Assembly: GCA_021234155.1 (NCBI GenBank)
Contig: JAJEKV010000021.1
Span: 14,073,760 to 14,137,759 of the forward strand
Direction: 5' to 3'
Origin: Isoetes taiwanensis
Taxonomy: Eukaryota; Streptophyta; Lycopodiopsida; Isoetales; Isoetaceae
Length of the DNA stretch: 64,000 nucleotides
The notes under the pieces: generated by a model
Seen by the model: only the letters and a program-made list of their open reading frames with translations
Databases searched by the model: none
Told to the model about the DNA's origin: nothing
Shown here: piece after piece, positions 44,230-57,147 of the stretch
How positions within the stretch are numbered: position 1 is the first letter of the stretch
How the letters are laid out: the number at the start of each line of letters is the position of its first letter
Translations under genes and position numbers: made by a program

Positions 44230-46574
44230 TCTATATATAATAATAATGGCGTTTTATGATAGTTTGTGCGCATTTTTGGCCATTGGATTGAATAGATGGT
44301 CGAGATGCGTTTTCTTTTTTTCTATGAGCAGTTGGGCCTCCGGATGTGGTGCGTTCCTTCCCTTTTCCAATGGCGGCTGGCTCTTCCACTTCTTCTTTCC
44401 TTCATACGGAACATTACGAAACATTCATATTGTTTTTTGTTTTGGCAAAAAAGGAGGAGCCGGATTCTTTAAATCATCTTTAAATCATGATGCATTGGAT
44501 TTGCATCATGTGGCATCGCCAGACAATCGTATTTCCTCTATGGCGAGAAGAGAAGCGCATCCCAAGCAAGCCCCGGATATCTTCTTTTTAAGGTAATAGA
44601 AATGTTTTTCTTCCTTTCCATTTTATGGCTTCAAATGTCTCTCGATTCATTTCGTAAGTTGAAGTATGTGTTACTTTTGTAAGCAACCCGCTTAGGGTTT
44701 GGATTTTGTGGTTGTGTTGATCGGCGATGGCGGATGCGAGTTGAAATTTAGCTTAAAAGGCCCGACCATGAAATCCACAAGTCCGCTTTTCACACATCTT
44801 TTGAGGCTCTTCGGGATACATGTCTTTGGGTGGCGGAGAATAGATTCACCTCTAATCAATGCATGCCCGGACATGCAATCCACTGGGAAGTCGGGTTTGC
44901 ATGGGATTACATGCAAGTTGTAGTTTTGGATATATACAAATAGGTCTAGACCCCGAATTCAAGGACCGATTGATTTGCAAAAGGCAACGAAATCTTTTTG
45001 TGACTCACATTACAGACATGATCAGTAAATTGCTTGAGGCCCTATAGCCCGATTCCGCAAGCATCTTGGGTGATGTTAGATAGCGGGGAAAGGTTGAATT
45101 CAATTGCTTGCAAAAACCCGACTTGCAAGACTTTCTCTTACAAAAGCGTTGATTGAATTTGATTGCAGGCCCATTACACTCAAATGCTTTCTCACACGAT
45201 TGGATCAACATCCTTTGTCGGTATAGATTTGTGGGGTTGGCAACCGCCAAGAAATCGTTTAGAAGAACGTTGTGAGCCTGTGTTAAGGTTTGTCACAACA
45301 ACTATATCGCATTGTTGTGCACTTTGCTTAAATAGGTTTTAGAATTCAAGCCTCGTGCTTTTGCTTTTTCCAAATCATGAAAATGCACTTTATTCATCTT
45401 TTCTATATTTGCTTGCATAGTTAATTGTTTTGAAGGGTTGTGTCGATTGTTACGGCATGTTCTACTTTTCTCAACCCATTTGTTTTTCGCTTGTTAGCTT
45501 GATCTTTTTCCTTTTTAGCATTGTGATTGCCTTGAGCTCGTGTTTGCTCTTTGTGTATCTAAGAGTTTGTCTTCCATTAGTTGAGCGCAAACTATGAGGA
45601 TCTCCTCTCAACAAATCAGCATTTTTACGCAACCTATTCCTCTAGCTGTAAGTTGAAATCCATAGTCTTGCTTTGTGATTGGCTGAGTTATCAAGGCACG
45701 CACTTCATTTTTTTCTGAGAAAATGGTCGACTTCCTTCGATGATGTATGGGAACATTTTTCTTTCCTACTATTATCTTCATGTTCTCCTAGTGCCCTTAT
45801 TTTTTTTTGGGTCCGAGATGGAGGGCTTTGGCATCTTGAAACTTGGCCATGATCATTTATCGGGTTTTATGCCTTGAACTCTAATGGGGAGGGCTAACTT
45901 GCCAATCTTCTTGGCTTTCTCATATTTATAGAACTATTCATGTTATGTACCTAAAAGAATGGGTCACAAGCAAATTCATTTCACTTTGTAGGCTCAAAAA
46001 CCACAGAGGTTCTGCATTAGGCCATATTACATATAAATGCAATTTGGCTATGAAGGAACACTGATTTGAACTCTCATTTTCGGAAGCACTCTCTCTTTGT
46101 GTACCACTATTCTCTTGTTGATAAAGTAGTCCGGGTAATTGTTACATGTATCTCTGCATTTTCTGTCTCGCCTTCAAATCAGCTATGGAAATACAATCTC
46201 GAGATCGGCATTTGGGTAATGGAGTAGAATATGATGCGGTTGGTGGATCTGAAGAACAAAGACAAATTTGAGAACCAACAGAGACAAGCAGAAGCGGAAT
46301 TTGGGAGATTGTTGGTTGGTAAGGTTTCAAATTCAAGTATATGGGGTTCTTAGGCACAGCAGAGCCAAGTTCTTATTTGTTCTTCTTTGTGGGTTTAAGC
46401 ATAATTTTGTTGGTTCGCATAATTTTGTTGGTTCCGCTTTGAAAGAAGGAGGGACAATGTGACATGCAACGACCCAAGGTTTAGAAAGAAGAAAGTACCA
46501 TATCCAGATCTGAATTTTAAAGATGTGAAAAACTTGAGGACAATGGCGGGCATTCTTTGGTCAAAGCTGAAAAT

Positions 46575-47150
46575 TGGGTTGTCATTTCGTGAATGAGGCA
46601 CCAACAGATCTTTATCAAGGCCATGGTTGCAAACATGCATGAGTGGCAGTCTGTGCCGGCAATTGGGGAGATAAAAGCCCCAAAAGGGGCGAAGAAAGGA
46701 GCCATCTTCCTCTCTCTTGAACAACAGGCAACACTTGGTTATAGAATCCAGAAGTTCATGCCATATAATTCATATGTGAGAAAGAGCATAGGTTATCATT
46801 TTCTATTCAACATGGTGCTAAGAGAATTTATGATGCAGATAGTAGATCCTCTTTAATGTACACCGACCTTGGCAAGATGTTTGATTTGAATTTGTCCAAA
46901 TCCAAGCCCCTGTCAAAAAGTAATGAGTCAATCCATTCATACACTATGGCCAACGCGTCTTTGTGTGGCCCCGAGGACTTTCTTGACTTACGTGCCAAAG
47001 ATATATGCAGAGATATTTTATGATCAAGTGCCCGGAGGTACTCATTTCATACAACAAGGGCTTATCAATGGTCTCCCGGATAGTGACTCAAGATATTTTA
47101 TCATACCCATGAGGCTTGGGGGTACTATCTTTTTATGCTAGGTCTTAAGC
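46575..47150 (+). pseudogene. captured gene fragment in Helitron, family unknown (a)
   Basis: Coding-like frames include FIKAMVANMHEWQSVPAIGE (about 46,610) and MFDLNLSKSKPLSKSNE...GPEDFLDLRAKDICRDI (46,870-47,020). A shifted frame continues with DQVPGGTHFIQQGLINGLPD and YFIIPMRLGG. The style is that of a globular protein broken by frameshifts and possibly introns. I do not recognise the family. Confidence 0.4.
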
Positions 47151-47584
47151 TTATGGCATAATGGACTCTAAAGAACAAAGTTTAAGCATAGCAATAGGCA
47201 AGCATAGATGTTCTTAATTTGCCTCGCATTTGTTCTTAAAGTGAATAGTCCTTAACTAATATGTAACATACATCCTGTTAGTTCTCTACAACATTTCAGA
47301 GGTCTAACTTATCTTCATATGCAAAGACTTTGGAAGTTGAATTCAATGTGACTGATGTTTTGTTCCTTTTTGTTTTTATATTACGAATCACTACATATCC
47401 GTGGATGACTTGTTTGCTTTCTGTTATCTGCAGATGGAGGCATCTTGGAAAACTGTAATGTTCAATGATTACGCGAAGAGTGGTATATAAAACCGGGTTC
47501 AAAAGTCTGATTCAAAATGCTTTTGTCGAAATTACGAGAAAAGTTCAAAACTACATTACATAAGGAACATGGGGAGGAACGGTT

Positions 47585-47898
47585 TGTGTTCAAGACATCG
47601 ATATATTTTTGATTCCACAACACCGAATTGGAGACTTTCTTGACTTGGCATCAGTTGCTTTCAAGGCTAAGGTTAAGCATGAGCTTGCAATACCACGATT
47701 TTTGATGGGAAAGTGTTGAAGAATTTGACAAAGAAGCATTATCTAAAGCTCTTTACATAAATGATGCTTCAAGAATGGAGCCTTCTACTCTTTACTCAGT
47801 ATAGTGTACCCTTGGAAAGGAAAGATTGAGGCTGAGTTCTTTCATATTATTAAGTCTATGGCCATGGGAGACCCTCTTCTGTTGACAGTTTTGTAGTC
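47585..47898 (+). pseudogene. captured gene fragment in Helitron, family unknown (b)
   Basis: A coding-like stretch reads DIDIFLIPQHRIGDFLDLAS, then VAFKAKVKHELAIPRFLMGK. After frame breaks come NDASRMEPSTLYS-like codons and YPWKGKIEAEFFHIIKSMAM...DPLLLTVL. It looks like a real ancient protein, probably of the same parent gene as the fragment at 46.6-47.15 kb, but I cannot name it. Confidence 0.4.
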
Positions 47899-49383
47899 TT
47901 GACCTTGTGGGTTTCTGCAATGGGGTGACATTCAATTATTTATAGGGAAGAACTAGAGTATATAACACGAGTGAATGTCGGCAACGATGCTTGTATTTGT
48001 ATATAGGCAGGTGCAACAGTTATTGAACATAGGCTCGACGCATAGTCGGGCTTGGCATAATTTCAAGCTTTTACATCTCTACGATCATAGTTTTTGTTTT
48101 TTTTTTTATGTTCGCATTTTAAGTCCGCCTTTTTTGATGTTCGCATTTTAAGTCCGCAATCTTTATTAGTATCTGAATACATGCCCGACGAAAAGCCCAG
48201 CAACGCTGGGCACTTTTTCTAGTTAATATATATACAAATGTGTGCTTACGTGCTTAGGTGCTGGAACAACAAATCACTTGCAAAGAATTACATCAATTTG
48301 GTTAAGTGTCAAAGAATTACAATGTTATTGGGAGACTGGCCATAATTTTTTCATGGGTCTCCTGTGAAATTTTGTACATGTCTGTGCCTTCTATTTTGTC
48401 CATATCAATTTTAGGATATCTTACCACATGGCTGTGCACGGAGGCTTCGGGTTGTTTAGTGAGCAACATGTACTTGAAATTACCCAAGAATTGATAATAC
48501 AATCCACTTAAGATAACCTCATACACTCCAAATTTTTGCCCCCATCCATCTTTGTATGAATCTTCAAGTGTGCATTTGGGTTCTGTGCACTTGAGGATGT
48601 AGAAGTCCACACCCTCTGAATTGTCTACCTCGGCATTCCTTTGCAAAATTGTCACCTACCTCTACCAAATTATCGATCCATCCATTGGCTTGTTCAAGAG
48701 TTTCCTTTTTCTTCTCGACTCGGTTTTAAGTCGGTTACCTCCCACTTTCCAAATCTACTGTATTGATGCAGAGTCCCAATTCTAATCCATGCAAAACAAA
48801 GAGAAACATGACAGAGGCATCTATGAGCAAGCCTGTTTGGTCTACTCCTCGCGGCAGTCCGATCTGATGAATCTTCTTTGTGCCTTTAAGTGTTTCAATT
48901 TCATATTCTTCCATGCTTGCCTATGGCAAAGAAGTTCAATTTCCCAAAAATATCTTTTGATCTCATCTGTTTCATCAACCTGGAAGATCTGCTGAAATAT
49001 GTACACGTAAATTTTACAATATCTTTAGCATGCCTCAGTATCACACCATTGGGTTTGAGTTGTTCCTTACTTAGCGACCTTTTTGATAACAAAGACTGCA
49101 CCATCATGTTCACCTTTACCATGAGCAGTGGCAAAGTAGTTCCACACTATTTCCTTGTCATTCATTGTGAAGTACCTGCCTAAGAAAAAAAAAGGTTTTC
49201 CTGACTTGAATTGTGAGCAGCCATCACTCCAAACCCAATGCTTCTCATACTCTATTTCCTGTTCCTTAAGCCATGCAACATGCTTTTGTAGGCAGTGTTC
49301 CACAAATAATGAGTCATGCACTTTATCATCAGAAATATAAAAGTGAGTCTCTTTTATGATCTTCCTACCGTTGTTGAGTCTAT

Positions 49384-50371
49384 TCTTAGGCAAGGTCCTA
49401 GACACAACATATATCAGCCAAGTGAAGTGGTGTTCTCATTGAGCTTTGAAAAATCATTGAGTACAAATTGATTTCCCCACTAGGAGTAAGAAGCTTTCTC
49501 AAAAATATTGATAAAATGCTCCGAAACTAGACAATTATCGAGAGCATCTAAACAATAGGTTATAGAAAACATTGAAGTTCAAACACCTCCAGCGACGAAG
49601 CTCCATCATTTCACAAAGAGAGACGGCTTATCCGCAATAAATATGCCGCACCAAAATGATACTCGTCCTGGGCCAATGGAAAAGACTCCAGAGTAACCTG
49701 CAAAGAAAAAAGTAAACAGAGAATGACACATTAAGGAGTTAGGTGAATTAATCAAGAGTGTGCATCAGTGCACTATCTTATCAAGAATATAGTAAGGCTC
49801 GGAGGCCACCACGACCACGCTGTAGAAGAAGAAATAACGACCGACCAATCGGGGAACGGATCCATGGAGACACTGCCATGGGAAACATCCGACTAGTACT
49901 GCCTCGGAGGCTACAGTGCCACGCCGAGAAACATAGAAAAATAAACCACGGAATAATCGAGAAAACCACCCAAATAGTATTGTCTCAGAGACTGCCCCAC
50001 ATCGAGGACAGCGACGTATAAACCATAAAAATAAATAACCTGATGAATGGGAAAAATTGTCCTACTCAGTGATAAACAATGAATAAAGAAAAGCAATCAG
50101 ACCACTACATATAAAGTCAACGAAAAGAAAAAATAAAATAATGGCATAACAAGAAATCTTAGCCCCACCAAATCAGGGTGGGGTGGGATAGGGAAACTAG
50201 AAGAGATAGGAAAGAATAGAACAGACTAGAGGATTCATCTCAAGAGAACGCCGATAAGAGAATAGTGAAAAAAAGAGGAGAATATATAGGATATACGATC
50301 CAAAGATAGCAACGTCCCTTGCCAAAGAATGGTGGTTCTATTGCGAATGCTTCGCAATAGAACCATGACAT
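49384..50371 (+). mobile_element. Helentron-like (Helitron2-type) non-autonomous element 1 (988 bp)
   Basis: Inserted at T|T within ATT of the transposase gene. The 5' end ATTCTTAGGCAAGG (49,382-49,395) recurs inverted at 50,317-50,330 with one mismatch. It is followed at once by a 14-bp-stem hairpin with TGC loop (50,334-50,364) and then only 8 nt to the 3' end. Unequal subterminal inverted repeats, a 3' hairpin and T|T insertion without duplication are the Helentron/Helitron2 pattern. There is no ORF. It shares 38 bp at the 5' end and 179 bp at the 3' end with element 2. Confidence 0.75.
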
Positions 50372-50372
50372 T
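50194..50372. repeat. 179-bp direct repeat (3' end of element 1)
   Basis: Same as 56,969-57,147 at a constant offset of 6,775 with hardly a mismatch. It contains the inner inverted repeat and the hairpin. Confidence 0.9.
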
Positions 50373-53320
50373 CTTAGGCAAGGTCCTAGACACAACATAT
50401 ATCAGCCGATAGAAGAGGAACCAAACTCAATCATCAACTTGAATACAGACAACACTAGGACATGGGATAGACTTGATACAATGAATGGATGAGACACATG
50501 TTGTAAAGGAAACCAACAAATAAAACAAACATACGACAAAGGAAGACAGAGGAAGCATGAGAGACAAAACTAACACAAATGGAGTAAACTTGAAACTTGG
50601 AGGCAAAAAGGTGCTGATGTAATGGACTACGAAATAAATTGATGAATGGGTCACAAAAAGACAAAAGAAGGCAGAAGCATTAACTTCCAGATAAATGAAC
50701 CATACAAAATGAAAACGAGAATGGGGTCAGAAGAACCCAATCAAACTCAAGAACGAAATTCAGAGCAAAAAGAGATGAAATTGAAAAGAACACTCAAGAA
50801 TTAATGGAACTAAGAATTGAAAATGCATCCATTCTAAAGAGCATGTAAAAAACAATCAGACTACACAACAAACAAACAAACAAACCAACTAAGACTACGA
50901 GATCAACAACCTTGAAAGATCAACGGGATAAAGCAAATATCAGCTAAAGAACTTGAAGCACAGAACTAAAGAAACTACTGGAATATGTACAACAAAGGTG
51001 AAAGAAAGAAGGAAAGAAATGGGACAAGAGAACTGAAGTAACTACAACAAGGAGCAATTGGTTAAAAGAAACGAAAAGAAAGAAAAAGGGAAGAAACCAC
51101 ACAAAATAAGAGGATGATCTGCAACAAAGAAGTAGCAACAATGGAGTAAAAAAGGAAGCCTAAGGGACAAAATAAAACAATACAATACCAACAAAAGTGT
51201 TGGAAACCATGATGTAATTGGGTTAAAAGAATAACTAGACACTAGAGTACCAAATACTAAGAGATTTGCAAAAATACTAGATACCAAGAGGGTGTCAAAA
51301 CCGAAGGAGGAATGGGACAAACAAGACAGCTAGAGCAAATTGGGTGAAATCTAATTAAAAGTGTAATAAAGCAAAGGAGCATAAAAACAAGAGGCGCAAA
51401 AAGAGTAAAGGCGCAAATAAATACCCAGTAGGCAAACTCATCCAAACGCAAATGGTAAGGAGAACCTAACCAGCACAAACAATAAATTATGCAATTTGGA
51501 ATAAAAAGGGGCTAAGGAGCTAAAGGACAATCATGTATAACGCCTGGAAACATAAAAAACATGCGATGAATGGAAACAAGGGCACAAAAGGAGCTAGAGG
51601 GACTAACCTAGGGCAAATAACAGAAAGGGATAACATATCTATGTGAAGTATAAGTCAAGATGCAGCAAAGGACTAAATAAATTACCAGGACCATCGCATA
51701 CAACGAGATCAAAAGAACTTATGAGAAACATAGAGCCAATTATAGGTAAAAGGCCAATTGGAAAATGGTTTACAATGTCAATTGGGTGAAAAGAAACTAA
51801 CCAAGCAAATGCCTAAAACAAAGCCTGATTCGTTGCACAACTAGCACTGAAACTAGAAATCTACGGAATAACCATAAAGGGGTATAAAAAACAGTGGAGC
51901 AAAATGGATATAAAATCCATGAAATATCACAAAAATTTGCCCGATAAATGCTGGTGGAAACTTCAAATGAACATAAAGATGTATAATGGTGGGAACAGCA
52001 TACAAGATATCCCAAGCAAGAATTACATGTTCAAATGAAAGAAAGAGCTATAAAAGAAACAACGCTAAGAATGGAACTAATGCCCATACACCTCTGGAGA
52101 AGGAGAATGTATCATATGAAACCATCCGGGTACGAAAAGAAATTATGTAAAAAGCCTAAGACACAACAAAAACCATGCAGTACAAACATCATCTACCAGA
52201 TGCATATGACCAAAATATGCATCAAACATAATATTGTGTAGAACATTGAAACCAAAAGAAACTACATGCATGAAACTAAATAGAAATCTCAAAAATTGAC
52301 GAGATGAAATGTTTAATGTGAACATCCTCCACCAAATATACAGTTAACTATCCTAACACTCCTTTCCTTAAGGTCTAGATAGACTATCACCATCACAATC
52401 ATCTAAACGACAACATAGATTGTAAGAGATTAGGTCCCAGTCATGGAAGACATGAGTATGATCAATCTCAATATTACTTATCAACGGATAAGGACAATCA
52501 TAGGAGTATCTGTGGCCAAATCTAGACGAACCAACAATTGACCATAAATATAGAACATCCCATTTACTAAAAATATAGCAAAAAATGATGGGATCGAGAT
52601 CAAAACCCCATTTAGATATGTGCAACACCACCTAAGAAGGCATCTAAGCAGTCTCCTAGCACGTTATTGATTAGTGACCTCAATGAAAAGTACAAACTCT
52701 AGGAAAATGTAGAAATAGTAATCTATGGGATGATCTAGCCAATAAGATTAAAACCGAAAACACCCAAACGTCAACATTAGATGTATCCACGAATATGACA
52801 AGGTTTGAAAATGCAAATAACCAAAGACCTAAGGGAACTAAATGATAAATTTTAGAAGACCACCTATGTAAGATATAATATCACCTCCAAATATACGTAA
52901 GGATAATGCGTGCCGAAAAACTCTCCCTATGAGCGCTGCTAGTGTAAAGTGGCACAAAGCAAACCTCCTTTCAGTAGTAGATGGTCAAAGTGTCCCATGT
53001 ACACCAATGGCAACTTATCGAGGAAAAAAGGGGAAAAAATATTGTTGCACTAATATATGCACGTGAAGGTTTCAAGAACGTGATTGAAATCAAGAAATAA
53101 GTGTATTCCACTCTTAGGTTGCAAAACAAAAACAAAAATCCGAATAGCCGTAAATGGTAAAAGAGGCAAAATCGACTAGCAAAGAAAGAATACCTTTTGA
53201 GTCTCACCATCAATGATGATTCTTGCATATCAAGAATGAGCAGCACTTGGTGGACAAAATCCTTTGAACAAAATCCTTCATCCAGTGCCTCTCTTGTAAA
53301 TATGTGTTTGGCAAATGATC

Positions 53321-53726
53321 TTTGCGATCCTCATGGATAGAAGACAGAACCATACGCACTAAGAGAGAACTGAACCTACTCATTTGTTATTATATGGTTC
53401 TGATATGAGAAAGCACACAAACTTATTCTAATGAAAATGTGTATGCATGCATGCATGAAAATGATGATTACCTGGTTAAGGAATTCCTCAAAAAATGAAA
53501 TTCAACATGGGCGTATCGAATGCATAGAATTCTTTGCAATCCTTATGAATAGAAGACAAGAAACCATGTGTGCACTAAGAGAGAACTCTACCTATCTATT
53601 TGCCATGATATAGTTCCACCACAAAGCAAAAGCATTCTTACGAGTATGAGAGAGCAAATGAATTATGTCAATGAAATCATGCATGCATGCATAAACATGA
53701 TGATTAGCGGGTCAGCGAATTCCTCA
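53321..53726. repeat. imperfect tandem repeat, two units of about 210 bp
   Basis: Units start TTTGCGATCCTCATGGATAG (53,321) and TTTGCAATCCTTATGAATAG (53,533). Both run through an 'actaagagagaact' block and an ATGCATGCATGCAT block to GAATTCCTCAA. Diverged, so fairly old. Confidence 0.8.
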
Positions 53727-56700
53727 ATCCGACATAAAGAATAAAGAAGTGAAGCATAAAATAGGAACAAGACAGAACTATGGATGCATAAGAATAAAAC
53801 CTATACTCTTGGGCCACACGGTCCAATGGTGCGAACAAGACACTCACCAACCAAGTATCTAGAATAAACAAGTCAATACTAAACCAAATAACATGGAAAT
53901 TGTGTCGCGTTTTGTCTGACTATGAATTACATGCTGCCACATGGCATGTCCCTACAATCTGGGATGAAAAGTAGGAAACCTATGCAGTGCATAGAAAAAA
54001 TTACATGTTGTAACCTGTTGCCAAAAATAGATACGGAATTACATTTGTACTGTAAGAATTTGTCTATATTGAGTGCAAATGGTTCAGATTTATTTAGAGC
54101 TTTGGCAGGAGGAAGAAGGAATCACGAAATTAGAGAACCTATGTTTTTACTACAGCAAATATCCAGAGACCATGTCTACTAGAGACCATGTCTACTGCCT
54201 AACTGGATCTAGAAGGGAGAAGTAAATAAATGGTCGAAGATCATCATGATAGCCACGAAAATGCCTTGTTTTAGGCGCTTATGCCATTGCTGCAGTGATG
54301 CACTAGAGATATGCATGTTAAAATACTTGGGTTATGGTCATGCCATATTCTTAATGTTGCCATGTGGACCAAATGAAATAACATGATCAATTCAAATGGG
54401 AACGTTTTATCAAAAAGGGGATCTTCTGGAAAAGCATACAAGCAGCAGAGGTAAGATATACATATGTGAAAATCAAATAAGGAAGCAACACATATGTATG
54501 CAGTACTGGAATGATGTAGTTAGCTTTCTGGATCTGAAGTGCTTTGGTCTGCAACAGAGTAACCAGAACATCAAAAACAGAAATTGAGTCTGTTGGTGGA
54601 GCAATTGTGAGAAGACTATTCTGTTGATGAAACAATTACGGATCATAGGAGTTTAACTAACAGGATTTATATGGTTTGGTGATGAATCAGGCAAGAGAAG
54701 CTAGAGAAGATGAAGCCTGAAGCAATTGTGGAGGTCATGCAATTTCCTGCAGGCTGAATAGTCGGTGCAAAGATTTGCTGATTTGGGGCTACAAATTTGA
54801 TACCAGATTCTGCTTCTGTCCAGGGATTGTGTTTATAAAATCTGAGACTTGATTTGTGGATTCCTGTGAAGAGGCTGATGTGCGCACTGAAGATAAGCAA
54901 GGAGAAAAAAGAAATCTGGTATTCTGGGTTCAAATCCACGGCTCACAACATTTATTTTATAACAATGCAAACAAAGAAACCATAAGCACAAGATACAAGA
55001 AAAATAGAGGATACAAAAAAGATGAATAGAGTCCGATAAGTTTGGGGTTTATTACAGCTGGCAGAGGCATTCTCTTTACAGTCAAGCTTAAAGCAAGAAC
55101 GCCTCCAGAGCCACAAGAATGCATGCTTTGACTGCCAAAATTCACGCCAAACGATGCTTGCTTCATGGCCGAAAACTTCGTTAATCCCTATACGAAAACT
55201 TACTAATGGCAAATTACGAACCCAATCCATGTGGAATTTGAACAGTCTGGCAAACTATGGGGCTGGAGCAGGGAAAGAAGCACTCTTGGCAATCGAAAAA
55301 GATGAGAACGGATAGCCTGTCTAAAATCAGGGACATATGAAATGCTTTAAAGCCTTAATATGAAGCTCAAAGGCAGAAACTAGAAAAGGTTATGAAGCCG
55401 TAGGATGTCAATCCTAATGCAAAAACCTATTTATTAAGACCCGAAAGATGCACCTGCTGCTGCAGCCACAGAAATAAGTAGAAGCCAGAAGAAAGAAGCC
55501 ATGTCCAATAAAGAAAGTAACACTGCACATCTGTGTAGTAGTTACCACTGCTGGGATAGTGGGCAACAAGCACTGAACTACAGAGGATTGATAGAAAAAG
55601 GCTATACAACAGAACATTCAGAATACATAGATTGCCAAACATAGATTGGCTGGGTGATCTGTTAATACTTCCAGAATTTCAAAGGCAAAGATTCGGATAG
55701 AGCTGCTTGAACAGTATATTGAAGAAACTGTTAGCACTACATCAAACATACTCCTTGGATAAGAATTTATAACTATTATATGCTGAAGCCTGCTGCAACA
55801 AGACCATCATTACAGGTTAACCACATCGAAATTAAAAGCCGTTATAGATTCTTGCTTGATAAGGTAAACATGGGCTGATTGTGATGTCAAAGGCAACTGT
55901 TTGAAATGGAAATGGAAAAACATAACAAGAAACTTACAGCAAAAGAATATGGGAACCTTTATCCATCTGAGCAACAAATTTCCGATGTAGACATAATGTT
56001 CAACCAAGAACCGTTATATGAAGACCTGTCAAAAAATATGCTTGATAGGGCAAGCAAGACTGAATACATACAAACAAATCATCCCTGCAGAATCAACCGA
56101 AGCTACAAAATCTAGTCTGTAAGATAGAGAAAGTAGCATGATACCTTTGGCTAGATTCGAGCTCCATACAAAGCAGCACAAGACATCTTTGGTTAAGCTA
56201 AGTCTAAGTAATCTACAATGGACGCACAGAAAAATGAGCTGGCAAAATCCAACAAGTTACCTCTGGCTGAGATATTGCAGATCAGAACCTTAATCAGGTG
56301 TCAAATAGCATCTGAGCCATTTTCGAAAATGGCAGCCGGACCAGAGTAGGACTGCCGTTCAAGAAATCTTGCTGCCAAATAGCTCCATCGAGCAAATCCG
56401 AAACAGAGGACCCATCCAAAAATGATCAAACCCTTGCCGTTTGCCTAAACCCTTGTCGTTGCCTAAACCTTTGCCGTTTGCCTTCCCAGATGAGAATGCT
56501 AAAGCCATGCAAGATTCGTAAAAAGCATCATAGCACCGCCAACAGCACATCGACAGAAGGGCGCATCCCAAAAAACGATCCAGGAAAAGAATCGACAAGG
56601 CAAAACATGGCCCAACATGCCCAAAAGTACAACACAAGCATCGAAGCACCAAGGATCCAGGATTTCAAAGGATCAAACAAACCTGGAAACAAGCCTAGAA

Positions 56701-56968
56701 ACGGATTATGCCATTAAACCAAAAATCAAAGCAAAAAACCCAATCTCAGCAATCATGAATCGATCCCATCCAAACTAAACAGTTCAACAAACCATAGAAC
56801 AACCAGAACTGCATGCAACAAGAAAAGCAAAGCGGCCTTGAGGCATCGCCCGAATATTAACCTTGCCCTGAAATAATTCTAGGAGTAATAGATGAAAGTA
56901 GCTAAGGTAGGTAGAACTCTAAGAAGAAGCTAGAAGGAATCTAATAGAGCAGGGAAGCTAGCTCAAGA

Positions 56969-57147
56969 AAACTAGAAGAGATAGGAAAGAATAGAACAGA
57001 CTAGAGGATTCAGCTCAAGAGAACGCCGATAAGAGAATAGTGAAAAAAAGAGGAGAATATATAGGATATACGATCCAAAGATAGCAACGTCCCTTGCCAA
57101 AGAATGGTGGTTCTATTGCGAATGCTTCGCAATAGAACCATGACATT
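56969..57147. repeat. 179-bp direct repeat (3' end of element 2)
   Basis: Partner of 50,194-50,372; see the two Helentron-like elements. Confidence 0.9.

Larger units (their letters stand above)
44230..48222 (+). mobile_element. canonical Helitron (3,993 bp) carrying gene fragments
   Basis: 5' end A|TCTATATATAATAATAATGG (44,229/44,230). 3' end: a hairpin GCCCAGC-AAC-GCTGGGC (48,195-48,211), seven bases, then CTAG|T (48,219-48,223). These are the textbook Helitron termini and A|T target site. No Rep/helicase ORF is present, so it is non-autonomous. The interior has decayed gene-like stretches on the same strand. It sits just 3' of the transposase gene of the big transposon. Confidence 0.8.
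50372..57147 (+). mobile_element. Helentron-like element 2 (6.8 kb), head-to-tail with element 1
   Basis: It begins with the same 38 bp (50,370-50,407) and ends with the same 179 bp (56,969-57,147), including the inverted CCTTGCCAAAGAAT (57,092-57,105) and the hairpin (57,109-57,139). The interior is unrelated to element 1. No ORF above about 97 codons exists and I find no Rep or helicase motif, so the element is non-autonomous or fully decayed. The first 2 kb are strikingly A-rich and T-poor on this strand. After precise removal of both elements the transposase frame continues across the single AAT codon. Confidence 0.7.

Noticed and set aside
44692-44923. ORFs of 74 codons on both strands
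   Set aside because: Mirror ORFs without motifs inside the Helitron; at best captured debris.
49382-57147. Tyrosine-recombinase retrotransposon (PAT/Ngaro) with split direct repeats A1-B1A2-B2
   Set aside because: The repeat order and the AAT at each junction fit, but no RT, RNase H or recombinase motif is visible. The hairpin plus asymmetric inverted repeats explain the ends better as Helentron-like. I keep it as the main alternative.
50194-57147. The 179-bp direct repeats as LTRs of a retrotransposon
   Set aside because: Lengths of the outer parts do not match an LTR pair, the ends lack TG...CA symmetry, there is no primer site, and the repeat ends exactly at a hairpin near T|T.
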